NCBI RefSeq assembly: GCF_000829435.1
Contig: NZ_JXRP01000017.1
Span: forward strand, 1-64,000
Direction: 5' to 3'
Source of the DNA: Jeotgalibacillus soli
GTDB taxonomy: Bacteria; Bacillota; Bacilli; Bacillales; Jeotgalibacillaceae
DNA length: 64,000 nt
Made by a program: the position numbers and the translations under genes. Positions 1 through 8,983 of the stretch are shown piece after piece; within the stretch, counting starts at the first letter, position 1; every line of letters starts with the position of its first letter. The notes under the pieces are model-generated. The model was not told the origin of the DNA and searched no databases. It saw only the letters and a list, made by a program, of their open reading frames with translations.

Positions 1-68
1 ATAGGTTCGAGGTGGAAGCATGGCGACATGTGCAGCTGACGAATACTAATCGATCGAGGACTTAACCA
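1..68 (+). rRNA. 23S ribosomal RNA, 3' end (partial)
   Basis: The first bases match the conserved end of Bacillus 23S rRNA: the run around 38-66 (GCTGACGAATACTAATCGAT, then the GAGGACTTAACC tail) is the classic 3' terminus just before the 23S-5S spacer. The gene enters from the left edge, so only its last few dozen bases are visible. The exact mature end is inferred by family resemblance and may be off by a few bases. Confidence 0.93.
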
Positions 69-149
69 AATTTTATACGCGACCTTCGGTTCGCTTTCTT
101 GTGAAATGTCTTATCCAGTTTTGAAGGTGCGAATCTTCAAGTAAATAGC

Positions 150-266
<117 letters not shown>

Positions 267-272
267 ACTGAG

Positions 273-308
273 AAAGGACCGTTACCAAAAAAGGTAGCGG
301 TCCTTTTG
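273..308 (+). terminator. rrn operon terminator
   Basis: AAAGGACCGTTACC pairs with GGTAGCGGTCCTTT across an A-rich loop, followed by a short T stretch. It ends the rRNA operon just after 5S rRNA. Confidence 0.9.
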
Positions 309-471
309 TGTTTGAATTTAAAACGATTTATTTACAATAAAAGCACTGCGAGGGAAGGGAGGAACAAGGAGATCAAGGAAGCGAGGGAGAGAGACCCGGA
401 ACGTGTGATACGCGTGAGGACCGAACGTGTGAAGCTGACGCTAAAGATCCGCCGTTCATCCTTTTCCGCAG

Positions 472-548
472 CGCCGAACATGGAAGTTAAGCTCGTGCGC
501 CGATGGTAGTTAGGGGGTTTCCCCTGTGAGAGTAGGACGTCGCTAGGC
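472..548 (+). pseudogene. Truncated, degenerate 5S rRNA copy
   Basis: The 3' two thirds of a 5S gene reappear here (GCCGAACATGGAAGTTAAGC, then GGTAGTTAGGGGGTTTCCCC, then GTGAGAGTAGGACGTCGCTA), with substitutions and one indel against the intact copy at 150-266. The first ~45 nt, including the 5' strand of helix I and the loop A region, are replaced by unrelated purine-rich sequence (about 335-471). Helix I therefore cannot form, so a functional 5S RNA is unlikely. The block is followed by a decayed copy of the rrn terminator, which suggests a tandem duplication or recombination remnant of the rrn tail. Confidence 0.85.
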
Positions 549-554
549 ACTGAG

Positions 555-592
555 AAAGGACCGTTACTAAAAAAGGTAGCAGTTTTTTTGTA
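555..592 (+). terminator. Decayed second copy of the rrn terminator
   Basis: AAAGGACCGTTACT, an A-rich loop, then GGTAGCAGTTTTTTT. It is clearly derived from the terminator at 273-308. Several pairs are now G-U and one C-A mismatch is present, but a hairpin plus T run remains. Confidence 0.65.
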
Positions 593-718
593 CAAAAAAA
601 TTATTTAAAAATAGGCTTTCTTAAATGTCAATGTGGTTATTTTAAAAAGAAAAAGGATGGCTGATGGTTTCTTATTCGTGACTATTATAACTACTCATTT
701 CGTTAGTTAAGTAAAAAA

Positions 719-1216
719 TCAATTGATGTTTAAAGAAAATGCATAACTTGATGTTCCTTGTTCCCAGTTTGAAATAACCTTAAAAATTACTTTCCCTTCG
801 TGTTCAGAAAGGTCGATTTCGTCATAAGTACCTGTTATGTTATTTTCTATATCCCATATTCTGACCACATAATTTATTGGAGATTCTTTGAAGTTTAATC
901 GAACATTTGCATTCGAAAATACATTTATTCCATTTTCAATGTTTACTAGGGCTGGTGGTGGTCCAGAATCTGCCACAATGCTAGTCATGGCATCTTCGGT
1001 TTCATTGTACCAAGACCAAGAGTAGCTGCCTCGTGTCGTTCTAACATTATGCTCACTGATTAACAAAGTTAAATCAGGTGGTGTTTCAGAAGTTAATTTT
1101 TCTTCTGTTAACTCTTCTTTCATCGGATTTTCATTAAAAGTATTTTACCTTGTACATCCTATTAGTAATAAGATAGAAAAGAGTATAACAAAACAAGAAA
1201 ACAAATTGATTTTCAT
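719..1216 (-). pseudogene. Lipoprotein gene interrupted by an in-frame stop
   Basis: Reading leftward from ATG at 1216, behind a good AGAGGTG ribosome binding site, the frame encodes a textbook lipoprotein signal peptide: MKINLF, a hydrophobic core, and the lipobox LLIGC with Cys21. Two codons later a TAA (1145-1147) stops translation, and the same frame then continues open for about 140 codons to a TGA at 719. The downstream part is acidic and soluble, with aromatic pairs (SWSWYN) and a beta-rich look; I do not recognise the family. A single base change would restore a protein of about 165 residues, so this is either a recent nonsense mutation or a sequence error. The in-frame ATG at 1123 could make a cytoplasmic fragment but has no convincing ribosome binding site. 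Confidence 0.75.
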
Positions 1217-1536
1217 CCATTTTCACCTCTTTTTTTGACGTTTACTAAAACAAAATGTTCCAACTTTCTTTTTAATAAACTGATAATTTTACCATTAAAT
1301 ATGTTCTGTCCGTAGAGATCAAGCAACTATCGACTATCATGTTGCATGATAATTTGAATAGATCATCATTGTTCTTACTGGATTTTACTAGATGAAAAAT
1401 TAACAATATTAAATGTGTCGTGACTACGAACTAATCATTAATAGAGTGCAATGTTTAAAAATGTGTTACTATCTATCTGCTTTACAATTTAAAATAAATT
1501 AACCATTTTGAATTAGAGAGAGGATATTTATTAAAA

Positions 1537-2634
1537 ATGACATTCTTAAATGTACTTGCTGTGCTGGTCACCATATCCATTTATGGACTTTTATCTTATT
1601 ACGTTGGTTACACTGGCTGGAATTGGCTCAAGTCAAGCAAATTACCACAACATAAAAAAGGATATGTAACGGTGATGGTATTGTTATCAACAGCTTATTT
1701 TCTTGGAAGTTTACTTTCTTTTTTACCGCTTGAAATAATTGGAGCGTATTGGTTTGTTGTGATAGGTTATAGTCTAATTTTATTCCCAGCTGCGAATATC
1801 GTAGTATATATATTAAAAAAGAAGAACATAAAGAACGGTACTTTTTGGACGGGGATTGGTGTTATCGGGTTTTTCTTTTTCATCTTAGTATATGGTTCTA
1901 TTAATGCCTGGAATCCAATTGTAAGAACATATGATATAACAGTGGAAAAATCGGCGGAAGTTAAAGAGTTACAGATTTTGATGGTATCTGATCTCCATTT
2001 GGGTCCTATAGTAGGAGAAAAACATATTCAACGTATGGTAGAGATAGCGGATGATGTAAAACCAGACATTATTTTAATAGCAGGAGACATCATCGATGAT
2101 AATGTAGACCCTTTCATAGAAAAAGAGATGGGAAAACATCTTGAAAAAATGAATGCACCGCTTGGCGTATACGCCATTCCAGGGAATCATGATTATTACG
2201 GGGATGACCTGTTAGAAATAGAAAGCGAAATGGAGCAGACTGGCTTAACATTTTTACTGGATGAGACAGAGAGCATTAACAATGATTTTTATATCGTGGG
2301 GAGAAAAGATCTCACTGATACAAATAGAGAAACGGCTGAAGAACTTGTAGAAGAATTGGATAAAACAAAACCAATCATCATGCTTGACCATCAGCCAGTT
2401 GAATTAGATGAAGCTAGCGCAAGTGGAGTAGATGTAATCTTGTCTGGTCATACTCATCGAGGACAGTTAGCACCAGCAAACATCATTACTAGTATGATCT
2501 ATGAAAATGATTGGGGATATCTAAAAAAAGAAAATCTGCATTCATTTGTTTCGTCTGGTTTTGGCACATGGGGTCCACCGCTAAGAATCGGAAGTCGTTC
2601 TGAGGTTATGGTCATAAATGTTACTTTTAAATAA
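1537..2634 (+). CDS. Membrane metallophosphoesterase (YkuE/YaeI-like)
   Basis: This 365-residue protein starts with four predicted membrane helices (about residues 3-25, 43-65, 68-93, 103-121). A calcineurin-like phosphoesterase domain follows, with every metal-binding motif present: SDLHLG (Asp152, His154), AGD (183-184), GNHDYY (216-219), DHQP, and GHTHRGQ (304-310). Such proteins are two-metal phosphohydrolases; some act on lipid or cyclic phosphodiester substrates, but the substrate here cannot be read from sequence. The catalytic domain follows the last helix and probably sits at the membrane surface. The ATG is preceded by AGAGAGG at slightly long spacing. The gene stands alone, with no clear operon partner. 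Confidence 0.88.
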   Translation: MTFLNVLAVLVTISIYGLLSYYVGYTGWNWLKSSKLPQHKKGYVTVMVLLSTAYFLGSLLSFLPLEIIGAYWFVVIGYSLILFPAANIVVYILKKKNIKNGTFWTGIGVIGFFFFILVYGSINAWNPIVRTYDITVEKSAEVKELQILMVSDLHLGPIVGEKHIQRMVEIADDVKPDIILIAGDIIDDNVDPFIEKEMGKHLEKMNAPLGVYAIPGNHDYYGDDLLEIESEMEQTGLTFLLDETESINNDFYIVGRKDLTDTNRETAEELVEELDKTKPIIMLDHQPVELDEASASGVDVILSGHTHRGQLAPANIITSMIYENDWGYLKKENLHSFVSSGFGTWGPPLRIGSRSEVMVINVTFK

Positions 2635-3291
2635 TGGTGTGGGAGTATGCGGAAGAGTCATTGAAATAAATTATGATTATTCTAAGAAATAATGCCAGCG
2701 ATCAATATCGATACACTTCCGATGATTGCTGGGATTTAGACTATAAAAAAGGACGTAATATAGATTTTTTATAAAACGTCTTATAACTGCGACCGTCTTT
2801 GTAAAAGACGTTGAAACAGATCAGCTTTCTCGCTTTCTCCGGATGCTTATTTTGGTAATTTTTTTTATTTGTTCTGCTTGTAGAGATTCTTCCGCAACCA
2901 CCCATTCTAGGAATGTCTCTAATCGGCTGAAGGATTTAACAGGGGAGAAGTAGAGCGGCCGCCCAACTTATGATCGATATATTCAATGAGGTAAAAAGGT
3001 ATTGATTTGACGGTCTGCTCTAATTTTTCTCATGTGCTTAGTGTTCACTTGGATTGAACATATACAAAACTCGAATATCCTCGTAGTAAAACCATGCACT
3101 TCCTCAAAGCCGTAAAACCCGCAATCGCCGAGATTACGGCAATGGAGGAGGCAGAAAGCCAAGACGACAAATCAATCAGTATACGCCAAGCTGTTCGGTC
3201 ACGGTACGGGCAAAAAGAATCCTTCAGTGGCTATTTGGTATTTCAAAGAGTGTAATGGTGCCAAAAGATTTAAAGCGAGCAGCTTCTTAGC
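2635..3291. other. 650-bp stretch with only coding remnants and weak hairpins
   Basis: No full-length gene is visible. An imperfect hairpin sits at about 2696-2732 (CCAGCGATCA with TGATTGCTGG), and short GACGT-type inverted repeats lie at 2753-2815. A 53-codon open frame with no good ribosome binding site runs from ATG 3094 to TAA 3255; its predicted peptide is mixed-charge and soluble and matches nothing I know. Another 36-codon plus-strand frame around 2850-2955 begins with a lipobox-like hydrophobic stretch. The region looks like decayed coding sequence. No insertion-sequence ends were identified. Confidence 0.4.
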
Positions 3292-3906
3292 CTAATAAGT
3301 GATTCCCACTCTACAACGCTCATACTCCGTATTTTTCAGCAATGAATAAGCAAAATCCGCCGTATCGTAGATTGATATGCTGGAAGGGTTGTCGGGTAAT
3401 GTATTTTTTTCCAGTCGGTAGTTTCCAATACGTTCACCATCAGGAAGATAGGTTGGACAGACAATCGTCCATCTCATTTTGGACTGTTTTAACATCAAAT
3501 ACCCTTTACAGTGATCTTCAGCAGCAGTAGTAAGTCGGCGACTGGATTCAGAAGAGTGAAAGCGGAATTTGCCTGGCTCTATTTTTGAATCTACTATCCC
3601 AGCGGTTCCAATTGTAATGATCTTTGATACATTTTCCAATCGCATGGCGTTCAGTATATGAACTAGGCTTTTGGAAATGACTTCGTTTTTATCCGTCCCG
3701 AGTGCGCTCACAACGGCGTCACATTCCTTAATGGTGTGAAAAACATCCTCTTGCTTCGTGGCATCTCCAATTATTGTATATATACGGCTCTGTGCAGCAG
3801 ACAGCGGCTTACGAGAGATCACGCTTACTTCATGACCATCGTTAAGCATGGTTTCTAGTAAAATGGAACCGACTCGTCCGCTTCCGCCGAAAAGTGCGAT
3901 TTTCAT
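3292..3906 (-). CDS. NAD(P)-binding atypical SDR-type protein (YwnB-like)
   Basis: The 204-residue protein opens with MKIALFGGSGRVG, a Rossmann nucleotide-binding loop of the GGxGxxG type, and continues like the NAD(P)H-binding atypical short-chain dehydrogenases (NmrA/YwnB-like): DATKQEDV for the second strand, then SALGTDKNE. Members bind NAD(P) and act as oxidoreductases or redox sensors; no substrate can be assigned. The ATG at 3906 follows a strong AGGAGGGG at ideal spacing, whereas the upstream in-frame ATG at 3924 lies before that site and is unlikely. It is divergent from fumC with about 150 bp between them, so promoters for both genes should lie there. Confidence 0.82.
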   Translation of the reverse strand: MKIALFGGSGRVGSILLETMLNDGHEVSVISRKPLSAAQSRIYTIIGDATKQEDVFHTIKECDAVVSALGTDKNEVISKSLVHILNAMRLENVSKIITIGTAGIVDSKIEPGKFRFHSSESSRRLTTAAEDHCKGYLMLKQSKMRWTIVCPTYLPDGERIGNYRLEKNTLPDNPSSISIYDTADFAYSLLKNTEYERCRVGITY

Positions 3907-4059
3907 AAAAACCCCTCCTATCAAAAGTTAAATCTATCTTTTTCTATTGTATACGTTCGATACAATGATCGAAAGCTTGAATGGGTGTGAAAGGTGAGCT
4001 AATAAAGCGATAATGGTACAATAAATATGTGAAAACGTTTGTAAGGAGGAGGAGAACGA

Positions 4060-5448
4060 GTGGATTTTCGAATCGAAAAGGATACACTAGGTGAAATTCA
4101 GGTTCCTGCAAGCAGTTATTGGGGTGCTCAAACACAACGAAGCAAAGAGAACTTTCCAATTGGGATTGAACAAATGCCGTTAGAAATTGTTTATGCATTT
4201 GCTGAGTTAAAGAAAGCAGCTGCCATTGTTAATCATGATCTTGAAAAACTCTCTCTTCAAAAGCGTGATGCCATTGTCAGAGCATGCGACGAGATCATTG
4301 ACAGAGAACTTGATACGCATTTCCCGCTTGTCGTTTGGCAAACTGGAAGCGGCACTCAGTCAAATATGAACGTAAACGAGGTTGTGGCTTACCGTGCAAA
4401 TCTTTTTCTGAAGGAGCAAGGGAGCGAAGAAAAAGTTCACCCAAATGATGACGTAAATATGTCACAAAGCTCGAATGATACTTTTCCAACAGCTATGCAT
4501 ATTGCAGCCTATCGAAGCGTTTGTCAGTCGCTTTTTCCAAGTCTGAAGCAATTAAAAAATACATTTTATGAGAAAGAACAAGCCTTTAAAGAAATTATTA
4601 AAATAGGGAGAACGCATTTGCAAGACGCGACTCCTTTAACGCTTGGCCAGGAAATCAGCGGCTGGCGTGTGATGCTTGAGAGATCCTATACGATGATCCA
4701 GGAAGCGAGCAAGCATATACTTTGTCTTGCCATTGGAGGAACAGCAGTTGGTACAGGGATCAATGCTCATCCTCAGTTTGGTAACCGAGTGGCCAAGCAG
4801 CTAGTACTCCAGACAGGCTTTCCATTCCATTCATCTGATAATAAATTCCATGCGTTAACAAGCCATGATGATATGGTTCATCTGCATGGAGCATTAAAGG
4901 CCCTTGCAGCCGATTTGATGAAAATTGCAAATGATGTGCGCTGGCTTGCAAGCGGACCGAGAAGCGGTATTGGAGAAATCACGATTCCTGTTAATGAACC
5001 GGGAAGTTCGATCATGCCAGGCAAAGTAAACCCGACTCAAAGTGAAGCGCTAACGATGATTAGTGTACAGGTCATGGGAAATGATACAACGGTTGGTTTT
5101 GCAGCAAGTCAAGGGAATTTTGAACTCAATGTCTTCAAACCAGTTATTATTTACAATGTGCTGCAATCTCTAAGACTGCTGTCTGATGGAATGAAGAGCT
5201 TTGATGAAAAATGTGCGATTGGCATTGAGCCAAATCTTTCTGTAATTGAAGAGCATGTGAGCCGATCACTAATGCTTGTGACGGCGCTTAACCCGCATAT
5301 TGGCTATGAAAAAGCAGCGAAGATCGCAAAGCTGGCTTTTGAAGAGGATACCACCCTGAAGGAAGCGGCCATTAAAACAGGATTCGTTACAGAGGAGCAG
5401 TACGATGAATGGATCCAACCAATAAATATGGTGAATTTGAAGGAGTAA
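4060..5448 (+). CDS. fumC: Class II fumarate hydratase
   Basis: Fumarase C reversibly hydrates fumarate to L-malate in the citric acid cycle and needs no iron-sulfur cluster. The 462-residue protein has the full class II signature: [13 protein letters not shown], the [10 protein letters not shown] segment near residue 185, and the flexible catalytic loop [11 protein letters not shown] near residue 315, whose serine is the catalytic base. The length equals the usual 460-465. The start is GTG at 4060, behind AAGGAGGAGG. It is monocistronic: a strong terminator follows. In B. subtilis the orthologue (citG) lies beside the gerA operon, so its position here differs. Confidence 0.97.
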   Translation: MDFRIEKDTLGEIQVPASSYWGAQTQRSKENFPIGIEQMPLEIVYAFAELKKAAAIVNHDLEKLSLQKRDAIVRACDEIIDRELDTHFPLVVWQTGSGTQSNMNVNEVVAYRANLFLKEQGSEEKVHPNDDVNMSQSSNDTFPTAMHIAAYRSVCQSLFPSLKQLKNTFYEKEQAFKEIIKIGRTHLQDATPLTLGQEISGWRVMLERSYTMIQEASKHILCLAIGGTAVGTGINAHPQFGNRVAKQLVLQTGFPFHSSDNKFHALTSHDDMVHLHGALKALAADLMKIANDVRWLASGPRSGIGEITIPVNEPGSSIMPGKVNPTQSEALTMISVQVMGNDTTVGFAASQGNFELNVFKPVIIYNVLQSLRLLSDGMKSFDEKCAIGIEPNLSVIEEHVSRSLMLVTALNPHIGYEKAAKIAKLAFEEDTTLKEAAIKTGFVTEEQYDEWIQPINMVNLKE

Positions 5449-5452
5449 TAGA

Positions 5453-5489
5453 AACGAGGCGAACTCATGAAGAGTCCGCCTCGTTTTTT
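5453..5489 (+). terminator. fumC terminator
   Basis: ACGAGGCGAACTC pairs with GAGTCCGCCTCGT (one G-U) around a short loop, then T6. It may also serve the converging msmX gene. Confidence 0.9.
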
Positions 5490-5518
5490 ATGGTTATAGG
5501 GGGGAACCAACAAAGGAA

Positions 5519-6616
5519 TTAACGAATACGTAATTCACTTTCAGCATCAAAGAAATGACATTTATTCATGTCAAAAGCAAGCTCAACTTTTTGACCAGCT
5601 TTTATGTCTGAACGTGAATCTACTCGAGCAACAAAATCCTGTCCGCCAATCTGAGAATAAAGCATGAGCTCTGCTCCTGTTAATTCAGATACTTCGATGT
5701 TTGCCAAGAATCTCGATCCAACAGCAGCTTCGAGGAATAAAGGCTCATCATGAATATCTTCAGGACGTACACCTAAGATAATATCTTTTCCAACGTATCC
5801 TTGAGCACGCAATGTCTTCATTTTTCCTTCTGGAACAGAAAGTGTTTGATCCTCAACGACAAATCCTTGCTCAGATAGTTTACCGGAGAAGAAGTTCATG
5901 GCAGGAGATCCGATAAATCCGCCAACAAACACATTTTCAGGATTGTCATATACTTCTTTTGGTGACCCAACTTGTTGAATGAGACCATCTTTCATAACAA
6001 CGATCCGTGTTGCCATTGTCATTGCTTCAGTTTGGTCATGTGTTACATAAATCGTTGTTGTCTGTAGACGCTGATGAAGCTTAGCGATTTCTGCACGCAT
6101 TTGTACACGAAGCTTTGCATCCAAGTTAGACAACGGCTCATCCATTAAGAATACCTTCGCATCACGCACGATGGCACGTCCAAGAGCAACACGCTGACGC
6201 TGACCACCAGAAAGTGCTTTAGGTTTACGATCAAGCAGCGCTTCTAGTCCTAAGATTTTTGCAGCATTTTTAACACGCTTCTCAATTTCTTGTTTATCAA
6301 ATTTACGTAATTTCAAACCAAACGCCATATTATCATATACGCTCATATGAGGATAGAGGGCATAGTTTTGGAATACCATCGCAATATCACGATCTTTAGG
6401 GGCCATATCATTTACACGTGCATCATCAATGAAGAAGTCTCCTTTTGAAATTTCCTCAAGACCAGCGATCATACGAAGAGTAGTAGACTTACCGCAACCG
6501 GAAGGACCTACAAAGACAATGAATTCTTTGTCTTTAATATGTAAGTTGAAATCAGATACAGCGGTTACATCCTTTTCATATATCTTATAAATATTATTTA
6601 ACTTTAACTCTGCCAT
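5519..6616 (-). CDS. msmX: Sugar ABC transporter ATP-binding protein, MsmX/UgpC type
   Basis: This is the cytoplasmic ATPase subunit that energises carbohydrate importers. The 365-residue protein shows Walker A GPSGCGKST (37-45), Q-loop QNYAL, signature LSGGQRQRVALGRA, Walker B VFLMDEP with the D-loop SNLDAKL, and the His switch in YVTHDQTEA. A C-terminal regulatory TOBE/OB domain follows (about 235-365). No permease or solute-binding gene is adjacent, which fits the family's habit of a single shared ATPase serving several sugar permeases, as MsmX does in B. subtilis. The start at 6616 follows GGAGGAATGACAA. The upstream neighbour is a PucR-type regulator, the same pairing as yxkF-msmX in B. 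subtilis. Confidence 0.93.
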   Translation of the reverse strand: MAELKLNNIYKIYEKDVTAVSDFNLHIKDKEFIVFVGPSGCGKSTTLRMIAGLEEISKGDFFIDDARVNDMAPKDRDIAMVFQNYALYPHMSVYDNMAFGLKLRKFDKQEIEKRVKNAAKILGLEALLDRKPKALSGGQRQRVALGRAIVRDAKVFLMDEPLSNLDAKLRVQMRAEIAKLHQRLQTTTIYVTHDQTEAMTMATRIVVMKDGLIQQVGSPKEVYDNPENVFVGGFIGSPAMNFFSGKLSEQGFVVEDQTLSVPEGKMKTLRAQGYVGKDIILGVRPEDIHDEPLFLEAAVGSRFLANIEVSELTGAELMLYSQIGGQDFVARVDSRSDIKAGQKVELAFDMNKCHFFDAESELRIR

Positions 6617-6704
6617 TTGTCATTCCTCCATCAACAATAGTCTTTCTTATCTGATATTTATCTTACAAAAGAATGAAAGCCTTTCCAATGGACAACCTGC
6701 ACAA

Positions 6705-6750
6705 AAAAAGAAACGGCAATTCGTCACTTTGACGAGTCGTTTCTTTTACT
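6705..6750 (-). terminator. Terminator between the PucR-type gene and msmX
   Basis: AAAGAAACG-type arms enclose TTCGTCA/TGACGAG; read leftward the hairpin is followed by a T7 run. It closes the upstream minus-strand gene and separates it from msmX. Confidence 0.8.
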
Positions 6751-6884
6751 CAGGTTTATTTGATAAGATCGATTGAGAAATCATTGGAAAATTCAATAAA
6801 GGTGGATACGAATGGATAATTTTGTTCAAGAACAGAAGCTAATACACTAGTTTAGATGGAAAGGCCGGTTATGGTTGTCGAATT

Positions 6885-7802
6885 TTAACGAACATTTTCC
6901 GCTTTTTTTATCTCCCATTCCAAACAGGCCAGATAAGCATACATGCTTCCATGAACGGATTTTAAATCGATATTTGTTCGCTCTGAAAATTTATCTAATC
7001 GATATTGGAGACTATTGCGGTGCAAGTATAGAATTTTTGCAGTGCTGCTTGCATTTGATAAATTCTCTACATAGGTTCTAATTACATGAGACAATTCGGG
7101 ATCTGCTTGAAAAGCCTCGAATATTTTTGAAAATAAAAAGCTTTTTTCAATGCTCGATAAATGATTCAGCACGACAATCGGGAAGATCTCTTCGGCTGTG
7201 ATGACGGTTTGTCGGTTTGTCCAATTTCTGGATTCATTAAACCATTTCAATTCTTGAAGAAGTTCGGCTTTTGTTTGCTGACCAAATGAACGGAAAGCGC
7301 CTATAAAGAACTGTATTTTCACATCGATATCTGTCTCAAGCGCCTGAGCAGCAGAAGCTAGCTCTTCCTTAGTCAAAGAGTTTTCCGATTTAAGTTCTAT
7401 GACATATCCGTTAGTAGCATCTCTAAATACAATGACGGCATCATCAGAAAAAACAAAATGTAAAGGCTCTACAATTTCCTGATAATGATTAGATTGTGAC
7501 AGCTGGAAGGAAATAAACCGAAATATTGATTGATCAGGTAAAGGCATTTCATTAGAATCACCAAATAAATACTGATCCCATTTCATTGCAGCGTGTGTAG
7601 AAGAAGCAACCGGTATTATTTTATTTAGAAATAGTCCAATAAGATTTGCCTCATTCGTTGTTATTTCTGACTTAGGTAATCCAATCATTTCATTGGAAGA
7701 AGATTCTTGATACCAAAGGAAGTGTTGAAGCTGGTCTTCTGTTGGCTTTTGAGTGACTATAGCGTTTGGGTATTGTTGAACAAGTTTTTCTAACATGGTC
7801 AT
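6885..7802 (-). CDS. PucR/CdaR-type helix-turn-helix regulator (YxkF-like)
   Basis: The 305-residue protein ends in a PucR C-terminal helix-turn-helix: the segment LYLHRNSLQYRLDKF near residues 260-280 is the diagnostic part, where RNSLQYRL is the recognition helix. The N-terminal 240 residues are divergent and probably sense a ligand or partner. A gene of this type sits immediately upstream of the shared sugar ATPase gene msmX in B. subtilis (yxkF), and the same order is seen here. A terminator lies between them, so it is probably not simply cotranscribed with msmX. The ATG at 7802 is preceded by AAGGATGATGAGAA. What it regulates is unknown. Confidence 0.8.
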   Translation of the reverse strand: MTMLEKLVQQYPNAIVTQKPTEDQLQHFLWYQESSSNEMIGLPKSEITTNEANLIGLFLNKIIPVASSTHAAMKWDQYLFGDSNEMPLPDQSIFRFISFQLSQSNHYQEIVEPLHFVFSDDAVIVFRDATNGYVIELKSENSLTKEELASAAQALETDIDVKIQFFIGAFRSFGQQTKAELLQELKWFNESRNWTNRQTVITAEEIFPIVVLNHLSSIEKSFLFSKIFEAFQADPELSHVIRTYVENLSNASSTAKILYLHRNSLQYRLDKFSERTNIDLKSVHGSMYAYLACLEWEIKKAENVR

Positions 7803-7884
7803 TTCTCATCATCCTTTTCAATCCTTCTTACATTGTATCGAAGGCATGATGATATGCAAAGTGATTAGAAAGAGTCTTAGATGT

Positions 7885-7919
7885 AAAAAAGGCGATTGCA
7901 TTTGCAATCGCCTTTTTTG
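7885..7919 (-). terminator. Terminator of the small gene at 7927
   Basis: GGCGATTGCA pairs with TGCAATCGCC, flanked by A6 on one side and T6 on the other, so it works in both directions. It sits just after the stop codon of the 60-residue minus-strand gene. Confidence 0.88.
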
Positions 7920-7926
7920 TTGTGGG

Positions 7927-8109
7927 TTATGACCCAGCAGGTGGTGCTTCTTGCTCCAGATCCATTGCTTCTTCAATGTTTGCTTTGTGATGACGGCGAT
8001 GTACACTGCCGCCTGACATCCCTTCATTGATAAAGCGGTCAACGTCAAAGCAGGCTTTATCTCGCCCTTCATGACATGTATCGGGCAAAAACGATGGATT
8101 TGTCATCAT
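7927..8109 (-). CDS. Small hypothetical protein (60 aa)
   Basis: A strong AAGGGGGG site sits 4-5 bases before ATG 8109, with a second ATG directly after it. An independent terminator follows the stop, so the gene is very likely real. The product is hydrophilic, with an acidic Cys/His-containing N-terminal half (DTCHEGRDKACFD), a His-Arg patch (HRRHH), and an acidic proline-ending tail. The two cysteines and clustered histidines could bind metal, but this is speculation. I do not recognise a family; its position between the PucR-type regulator and yheE does not suggest a role. Confidence 0.7.
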   Translation of the reverse strand: MMTNPSFLPDTCHEGRDKACFDVDRFINEGMSGGSVHRRHHKANIEEAMDLEQEAPPAGS

Positions 8110-8156
8110 GACACCCCCCTTGAGAATTACTATATGTAAGGGAGTACGTTTTTATA

Positions 8157-8378
8157 CTATTGCTCGTCGTAGACGTGGTACAGCAAAAGCTCGTGAATTT
8201 GTTTTTTTACTGCTTGTTCAGCCTCTTCTGAATGGAAGTGAGGCTCGCTTGTCCACTCAATAGACCCGGTTTTGTGATAAATCCCTGAAATTCGCTGCCC
8301 TTCGTATGTAAATGAAATGGTCCATCCCGGTAGTTGTTTATTTTCAAACATCGGCTGAAAATGAAAATGCTGTATCAT
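8157..8378 (-). CDS. yheE: YheE family protein (DUF5342)
   Basis: The 73-residue protein begins MIQHFHFQPMFENKQLPGW and contains GIYHKTGSIEW, matching the small YheE family of bacilli. Function is unknown. In B. subtilis yheE lies a few genes upstream of yheB and yheA, and the same neighbourhood is kept here. The yheC and yheD genes that sit between them in B. subtilis are missing and a ferritin-like gene takes their place. Ribosome binding site AGGAGGATTCTC precedes ATG 8378. It is transcribed away from the ferritin-like gene, with about 100 bp of shared promoter space. Confidence 0.85.
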   Translation of the reverse strand: MIQHFHFQPMFENKQLPGWTISFTYEGQRISGIYHKTGSIEWTSEPHFHSEEAEQAVKKQIHELLLYHVYDEQ

Positions 8379-8484
8379 GAGAATCCTCCTGTGAAAAAAT
8401 CACTTTTTAACAGTATAGCATGAAGTGATGCATACGTTTTCGGGTTGTGCATAAAGTGATAACAATGTGATGGGAGGGAGAATA

Positions 8485-8880
8485 ATGCCTTTTATAGAAG
8501 AGTTGGGAAAAGCGATTGAAGATGAATATAAAGCCTATTATTACTACAAGGATTTACGATCACGAACCAATAACCCTCAGTTTAGAAAATGGATTGAGCA
8601 TGTGATGAACGACGAAAAAAATCATTATAGCTCTTTTCAAGCATTGTTTTTTTCATTAACCGGCACATATGTTCAAGATCCTGAAAAAGAACCAAGAGCT
8701 TCATCTTTTCGTGAAGGCGTATTAAAATCTTTAAATGATGAATGGGAAGCATCAGAGAAGTATCGGGATTTACTTTTTCAAATTCCGGTTCAGCAAGCCT
8801 ATCAGCCATTATTTGTTGCAATGATGGATGAATCTGAGCACGCGATGAGGTTTTCTACTATATTAACCAGCTTACAGTGA
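8485..8880 (+). CDS. Ferritin-like domain protein
   Basis: The 131-residue all-helical protein carries the spaced carboxylate/histidine pattern of the ferritin/rubrerythrin fold: an early Glu in IEDEYKAYYYY, then DEKNH (ExxH type), a third acidic helix LNDEWEASEKY, and DESEHA near the C-terminus. Such four-helix bundles bind a di-iron or di-manganese centre. Roles in the family range from iron storage and peroxide removal to spore-coat association; none can be chosen here. ATG 8485 follows GGGAGGGAG, while the upstream in-frame ATG codons overlap that site. It stands alone, ahead of yheB, with no obvious terminator between them. Confidence 0.82.
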   Translation: MPFIEELGKAIEDEYKAYYYYKDLRSRTNNPQFRKWIEHVMNDEKNHYSSFQALFFSLTGTYVQDPEKEPRASSFREGVLKSLNDEWEASEKYRDLLFQIPVQQAYQPLFVAMMDESEHAMRFSTILTSLQ

Positions 8881-8983
8881 GATAAAACGAGAAATTCCCT
8901 TATTGACGAACTCATGTGTGATTTCTGCTATACTTAAAAAGATGCTGCGAAAGCAGTAAAGTTTAGTGGAAGGTGAAGGTCAA

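Noticed and set aside
2696-2732. Hairpin after the metallophosphoesterase gene as a terminator
   Set aside because: The stem is imperfect and no T run follows; listed only within the region note.
2850-2960. 36-codon frame with a lipobox-like start
   Set aside because: Too short, no ribosome binding site, and the opposite strand is equally open; treated as decayed sequence.
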